Positions 60,988 through 64,000 of a DNA stretch of 64,000 nt are shown in pieces; within the stretch, counting starts at the first letter, position 1, and each line of letters opens with the position of its first letter. The DNA is from Actinomycetales bacterium (GTDB lineage: Bacteria; Actinomycetota; Actinomycetes; Mycobacteriales; Micromonosporaceae), in NCBI GenBank assembly GCA_002919305.1, contig PKFB01000005.1, forward strand, positions 40,137-104,136. The letters run 5' to 3'. Under the pieces are notes generated by a model, which saw nothing but the letters and a program-made list of their open reading frames with translations, was not told the origin of the DNA and searched no databases. The translations under genes and the position numbers were made by a program.

Positions 60988-61980
60988 ATGGTCGAGGATC
61001 AGCAGTGGCGTCTACATGTACAGGCCCGTATAACCGGCCACGAAGGTGTGGTGAATGCGGTGGCGGTGGTGCCGCTGCCTGACGGGCGGGTCCTCATCGC
61101 CAGCGGCGGTGACGACGGCACGGTGCGGTTATGGGACCCGGTCACCGGTGCTGCGGTCGGTGCGCCCCTGACTGGTTACGAAGGCTTGGTGAATGCGGTG
61201 GCGGTGGTGCCGTCGCCTGACGGGCGTACCCTCCTCGCCGCTGACGGCAGCGAAGCCACGGTGTGGTTGTGGGATCCGATCACCGGCCAGCGGGTCAACG
61301 CGTTTCGCACCGAACACGAAAATGTGGTGACCGCGGTGGCGGCCGTGCCACTCCCGGACGGGCGCGTGGTGATCGCAACTGGAAGCGAAGACAGTGAGGT
61401 GTGGTTGTGGGACCCGATCACCGGCGCCGCCGCAACGGACGACCCTCTAGAAGGACACCAAGGGGTGGTGCTTGCGGTGACGGCGGTGCCCTTGCCAGAC
61501 GGGCGCACCCTCCTTGCTAGCAGTGGTGGCGATGAGGTGGTGCGGTTATGGGATCCGGCCACCGGTCAGCACATCGGCGCCCCTCTCACCGGTCATGACG
61601 ATTGGGTGAACGCGGTAGCAGCGGTGCCGTTGGCTGACGGGCGGGTCCTCATCGCCAGCGGTGGTGACGATGAGACGGTGCGGTTGTGGGATCCGGTTGC
61701 TGGTGTTGGAGTTGGTGAGCCTCTGACCGGTCACGACGATGCGGTGAACTCGGTGACGGCGGTGTCGCTCCCCGACGGCCGGGTATTGGTCGCCAGTGGT
61801 GGTGATGACGGCACGGTGCGGTTGTGGGATCCGGTCACTGGCATTGCGGTTGGTGAGCCTTTGACCGATCACGAAGGCGCGGTGTACGCGATGGCGGCTG
61901 GTCAACTCCCCGACGGACGCCCCTTCCTCGCCACCAGCGGGACGGATCAGACGGTCCTGGTGTGGTCTCCACAGTCGTGA
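60988..61980 (+). CDS. WD40-repeat protein, complete seven-blade propeller
   Basis: A 330-residue protein made almost only of WD40 repeats. Seven blades can be counted, each of the form VNAVAVVPLPDGRVLIASGG-DDGTVRLWDPVTG and each about 44 residues, starting with ITGHEGVVNAV and closing with FLATSGTDQTVLVWSPQS. This is one complete propeller with no attached effector domain, so it is probably a scaffold for a partner. GGAGGA lies seven bases before ATG 60988. It follows the truncated WD40 gene by 230 bases. Blade-to-blade DNA similarity is high. Confidence 0.88.
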   Translation: MVEDQQWRLHVQARITGHEGVVNAVAVVPLPDGRVLIASGGDDGTVRLWDPVTGAAVGAPLTGYEGLVNAVAVVPSPDGRTLLAADGSEATVWLWDPITGQRVNAFRTEHENVVTAVAAVPLPDGRVVIATGSEDSEVWLWDPITGAAATDDPLEGHQGVVLAVTAVPLPDGRTLLASSGGDEVVRLWDPATGQHIGAPLTGHDDWVNAVAAVPLADGRVLIASGGDDETVRLWDPVAGVGVGEPLTGHDDAVNSVTAVSLPDGRVLVASGGDDGTVRLWDPVTGIAVGEPLTDHEGAVYAMAAGQLPDGRPFLATSGTDQTVLVWSPQS

Positions 61981-62054
61981 GGGCCGTCTCAGAACCGCGC
62001 CTGAGTATCAGCGATGACAAAGGAGGATTCAGGAAGCGGCCATAGCCGCTACGG

Positions 62055-62528
62055 TCAGCGTGCTGCCCCAGTGGGTGAGGAATTCCCAAGCTGACGATCA
62101 GTGGTTGGGGTCCACAGGCGCACTGTGGCGTCGAGACTTCCGGTGGCGATCAGGACTCGTCCGTCAGGAAGTGGCACAGTCGTCGCCGCGACTACAGAGT
62201 CTGTGTGTCCGGTGAGAGGGTGGCTAACCTGGTGACCGGTGATCGGGTTCCACAACCGCACCGTGGCATCGTCACCGCCCGTGACAATCAGCATCCCTTC
62301 GTGAGAGAGGTATACAGCCGCCACTGTGGGCACTGAGTCCTCATGGGGGATAAAGACGTGGTGGGTAAGGTCAGCCCAGGTGCTGGTGTGGAGAGACCCG
62401 GACCAGTAGGGGTGGTTGGCGGTGCGGGCTTCAGTAAGGGCATGATTGCCAGTCATGCGTGCCCATGCACGCAGAGACCACAACCGATCCCCAACCATTC
62501 GGGCTCTCCGATCGCTGTCAGCGGCCAA
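62055..62528 (-). CDS. WD40-repeat gene fragment, two blades
   Basis: A 157-residue frame. About 90 residues without repeats (LWSLRAWARMTGNHALTEARTANHPYWSG) precede two WD40 blades, MLIVTGGDDATVRLWNPITGHQ and VLIATGSLDATVRLWTPTTDRQ, before the frame ends. Two blades cannot close a propeller. In the upstream 140 bases another minus-strand frame shows LAVLRIHDPLT-like residues, consistent with a decayed blade. It is best read as a remnant of a longer WD40 gene. Confidence 0.55.
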   Translation of the reverse strand: MAADSDRRARMVGDRLWSLRAWARMTGNHALTEARTANHPYWSGSLHTSTWADLTHHVFIPHEDSVPTVAAVYLSHEGMLIVTGGDDATVRLWNPITGHQVSHPLTGHTDSVVAATTVPLPDGRVLIATGSLDATVRLWTPTTDRQLGNSSPTGAAR

Positions 62529-62668
62529 ACTCCAGGTAGTGAGCTAGGGTTTTGGGCGACGGTAAGCGGGTCATGGATGCGTAGCACGGCCAGAGTAGGG
62601 CCGTTGAAAATCGCCAGGACCGGTGGGCTGCGTAGCGTTACCTGGCCCGATCGGCACGCCTTGCTTGA

Positions 62669-64000
62669 CTAGTCACCGTTTCTGCGTGGCGCTAACGCTG
62701 AGTTCCATGCTTGTGGAGCCCATACCAGGATCGCTCGATCATCACCGCCGGTGACGAGACAGGTACGCCCATCTGCGAGCTGTGCCGCCGCCATCGCACG
62801 TATCCAGCCTTCATGACCGGTAAGAGGCTGGCCGATCTGATGGGTGGTGATGGGGTTCCACAGCCGCACTGTCCGATCGTCACTGCCGGTGGCGATGAGG
62901 GTGTGGCCGTTGGGAAGTGGTACAGCTGCTATCGCGCGCACTGTTTTTTGGTGGCCGGTTAAGGGGGCGCCGATTTGGGCTCCAGTGGTGGGGTCCCACA
63001 GGCGTATCTTGGCGTCAAGGCCTCCGGTAGCAAGGAGGGTACGTCCGTCAGGCAGCGGTATGGCCGCCACTGAGTACACCAAGTTGTGTCCGGTGAGGTG
63101 ACCGATCTGGTGACCGGTGGTGGGGTCCCACAGGCGTACTGTGGCGTCGTAGCTGCCGCTGGCGATCAGGACCCGCCCGTCCGGTAATGGCACGGCCGCT
63201 ACCGCATACACCGCGTCTTTGTGGGTGCCGAAGGGTTCACCGACTGCGGTGCTGGTGGTGGGGTCCCACAGGCGTACTGTGGCGTCGTAGCTGCCGCTGG
63301 CGATCAGGACCCGCCCATCTGGTAATGGCACGGCCGCTACCGCACTCACCCAGCCTTCATGACCAGTAAGAGGTTCACCGATTTGGGTGGCGGTGGTGGG
63401 ATCCCACAGTCGTACGGTGGTATCACTACCGCCGGTGGCGATCACTACCCGTCTATCGGGCAGCGGTATGGCAGCTGCTGAAAGCACTGTGCCTTCGTGG
63501 CCGATGAGAGGTTTGCCGATTTGGGTGGCGGTGGTGGGATCCCACAACCGAATCGTGACATCGTCACTACCAGTTGCGATGAGGGTGGGCTCGTCGGAAA
63601 GTGGTACAGCCGCCACCGCGTTAACCCAGTCTGTGTGTCCGGTGAGTGGTTGGCCGATCTGACAGCCAGTGATCGGATTCCAGAGTCGTATTGTGGTGTC
63701 ATAACCGCCAGTGGCGATCAATACCTGTCCGTCGGGTAGAGGTATGGCCGCTACTGCAAGTACTGCGTCTTTGTGTCCGGTGAGTGGTTGGCCGATCTGA
63801 CGGCCGGTAACGGGATCCCACAGTCGCACTGTGGTGTCTTTGCTTCCAGTGGCGAGGAGAGTACGCCCGTCGGGGAGGAGCACAGCAGCCACCGTGGTCA
63901 CCGCCCGTTCGTGTCCGGTGAGTGGTTGGCCGATCTGACGGCCGGTGATGGGGTTCCATAACCGGACGGTTCGGTCGTTGCTTCCGGTGGCGATGAGGGT
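62669..64000 (-). CDS. WD40-repeat protein, large, 5' end outside the window
   Basis: At least 443 residues are visible, reading in from the window edge. Nine full blades and one partial one can be counted, all of the type VAAVPLPDGRVLIATGG-xDTTVRLWDPTTG. The C-terminus ends ILVWAPQAWNSALAPRRNGD, like the closing blade of the gene at 60988, so the two are paralogues. The number of blades exceeds seven, suggesting two propellers or an expanded array. The reading frame continues through 63902-64000 without a stop, so the start and any N-terminal effector domain are missing. Confidence 0.85.
   Translation of the reverse strand, partial: TLIATGSNDRTVRLWNPITGRQIGQPLTGHERAVTTVAAVLLPDGRTLLATGSKDTTVRLWDPVTGRQIGQPLTGHKDAVLAVAAIPLPDGQVLIATGGYDTTIRLWNPITGCQIGQPLTGHTDWVNAVAAVPLSDEPTLIATGSDDVTIRLWDPTTATQIGKPLIGHEGTVLSAAAIPLPDRRVVIATGGSDTTVRLWDPTTATQIGEPLTGHEGWVSAVAAVPLPDGRVLIASGSYDATVRLWDPTTSTAVGEPFGTHKDAVYAVAAVPLPDGRVLIASGSYDATVRLWDPTTGHQIGHLTGHNLVYSVAAIPLPDGRTLLATGGLDAKIRLWDPTTGAQIGAPLTGHQKTVRAIAAVPLPNGHTLIATGSDDRTVRLWNPITTHQIGQPLTGHEGWIRAMAAAQLADGRTCLVTGGDDRAILVWAPQAWNSALAPRRNGD
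63116..63350. repeat. Near-identical neighbouring WD40 repeat units
   Basis: The stretch from about 63116 to 63212 and that from about 63254 to 63350 are nearly identical for roughly 95 bases (two or three differences), 138 bp apart. Other units in the gene differ much more. This points to a recent duplication or gene conversion within the array. Confidence 0.75.

Noticed and set aside
1..64000. CRISPR arrays, tRNA or rRNA genes, insertion sequences
   Set aside because: No spaced repeats of CRISPR type, no tRNA T-loop pattern in a cloverleaf context, no rRNA-like sequence and no transposase gene were seen on either strand.

Overview
The window is chromosomal DNA from a high-GC Gram-positive bacterium (Actinobacteria). 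This rests on the high G+C, frequent GTG starts, many apparently leaderless promoters (TAnnnT 6-7 bases before the start codon), a DinB/mycothiol-type thiol transferase homologue, a PimE-like GT87 glycosyltransferase, a YbjN/TY-Chap-type protein, paired dynamin-like GTPases and a DnaB intein. I cannot place it to order or genus. The ssb-rpsR-rplI-dnaB block, two clusters of DnaA boxes and one near-perfect parS site suggest an origin-proximal location.

Layout. 0-8 kb: ssb, rpsR and rplI, a strong terminator, a lipoprotein, a PolX-type polymerase/exonuclease, then a dense DnaA-box cluster directly upstream of dnaB. dnaB carries a 398-residue intein whose homing-endonuclease motifs have lost both aspartates. 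8-16 kb: a VOC protein, a zinc-ribbon protein, a phosphoribosyltransferase, a VapBC-like pair, a large GGDEF-EAL membrane protein and two tandem LuxR-type regulators. Between the regulators and the GGDEF-EAL gene lie two copies of a seven-codon ORF (MRDDSWH), each with its own Shine-Dalgarno sequence, plus a 28-codon ORF overlapping the GGDEF-EAL start. This is the least explained and most interesting part of the window.

16-24 kb: molybdoenzyme maturation and cofactor genes. These are a TauE-type exporter, a MocA-like cytidylyltransferase, a MoxR ATPase, a CoxE-type VWA protein, XdhC, moaC, mog, a divergent moeA and moaE. moaD and moaA follow at 35-36 kb, and fdhD, mobA and a DUF6457 gene at 40-42 kb. 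Together these make molybdopterin, insert Mo, and supply both the MCD branch (MocA/XdhC, for CO or xanthine dehydrogenase-type enzymes) and the MGD branch (MobA/FdhD, for formate dehydrogenase-type enzymes). No molybdoenzyme structural subunit lies in the window.

24-35 kb: membrane and envelope proteins (GT87, DoxX, a GAF protein, a site-2 protease), a P-loop protein lacking the Walker lysine, a proline-rich membrane protein, a very large endonuclease Q-like/UvrD-like fusion, and a membrane metallophosphoesterase. 36-47 kb: fructosamine kinase, GNAT, a second DnaA-box cluster before a DUF4192 gene, the fdhD/mobA group, the parS-like site, a TY-Chap-like protein, a beta-propeller lipoprotein, an Lrp regulator and a DinB-like protein. 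47-59 kb: two coupled dynamin-like GTPases, conserved hypotheticals, a DUF89 phosphatase, an MFS transporter and a proline-rich membrane protein, then an 0.8 kb stretch without a convincing gene. 59.7-64 kb: four WD40-repeat genes or fragments in two convergent pairs, the last running off the window. Gene starts were chosen by Shine-Dalgarno or TAnnnT position, so several are shorter than the longest open frame.
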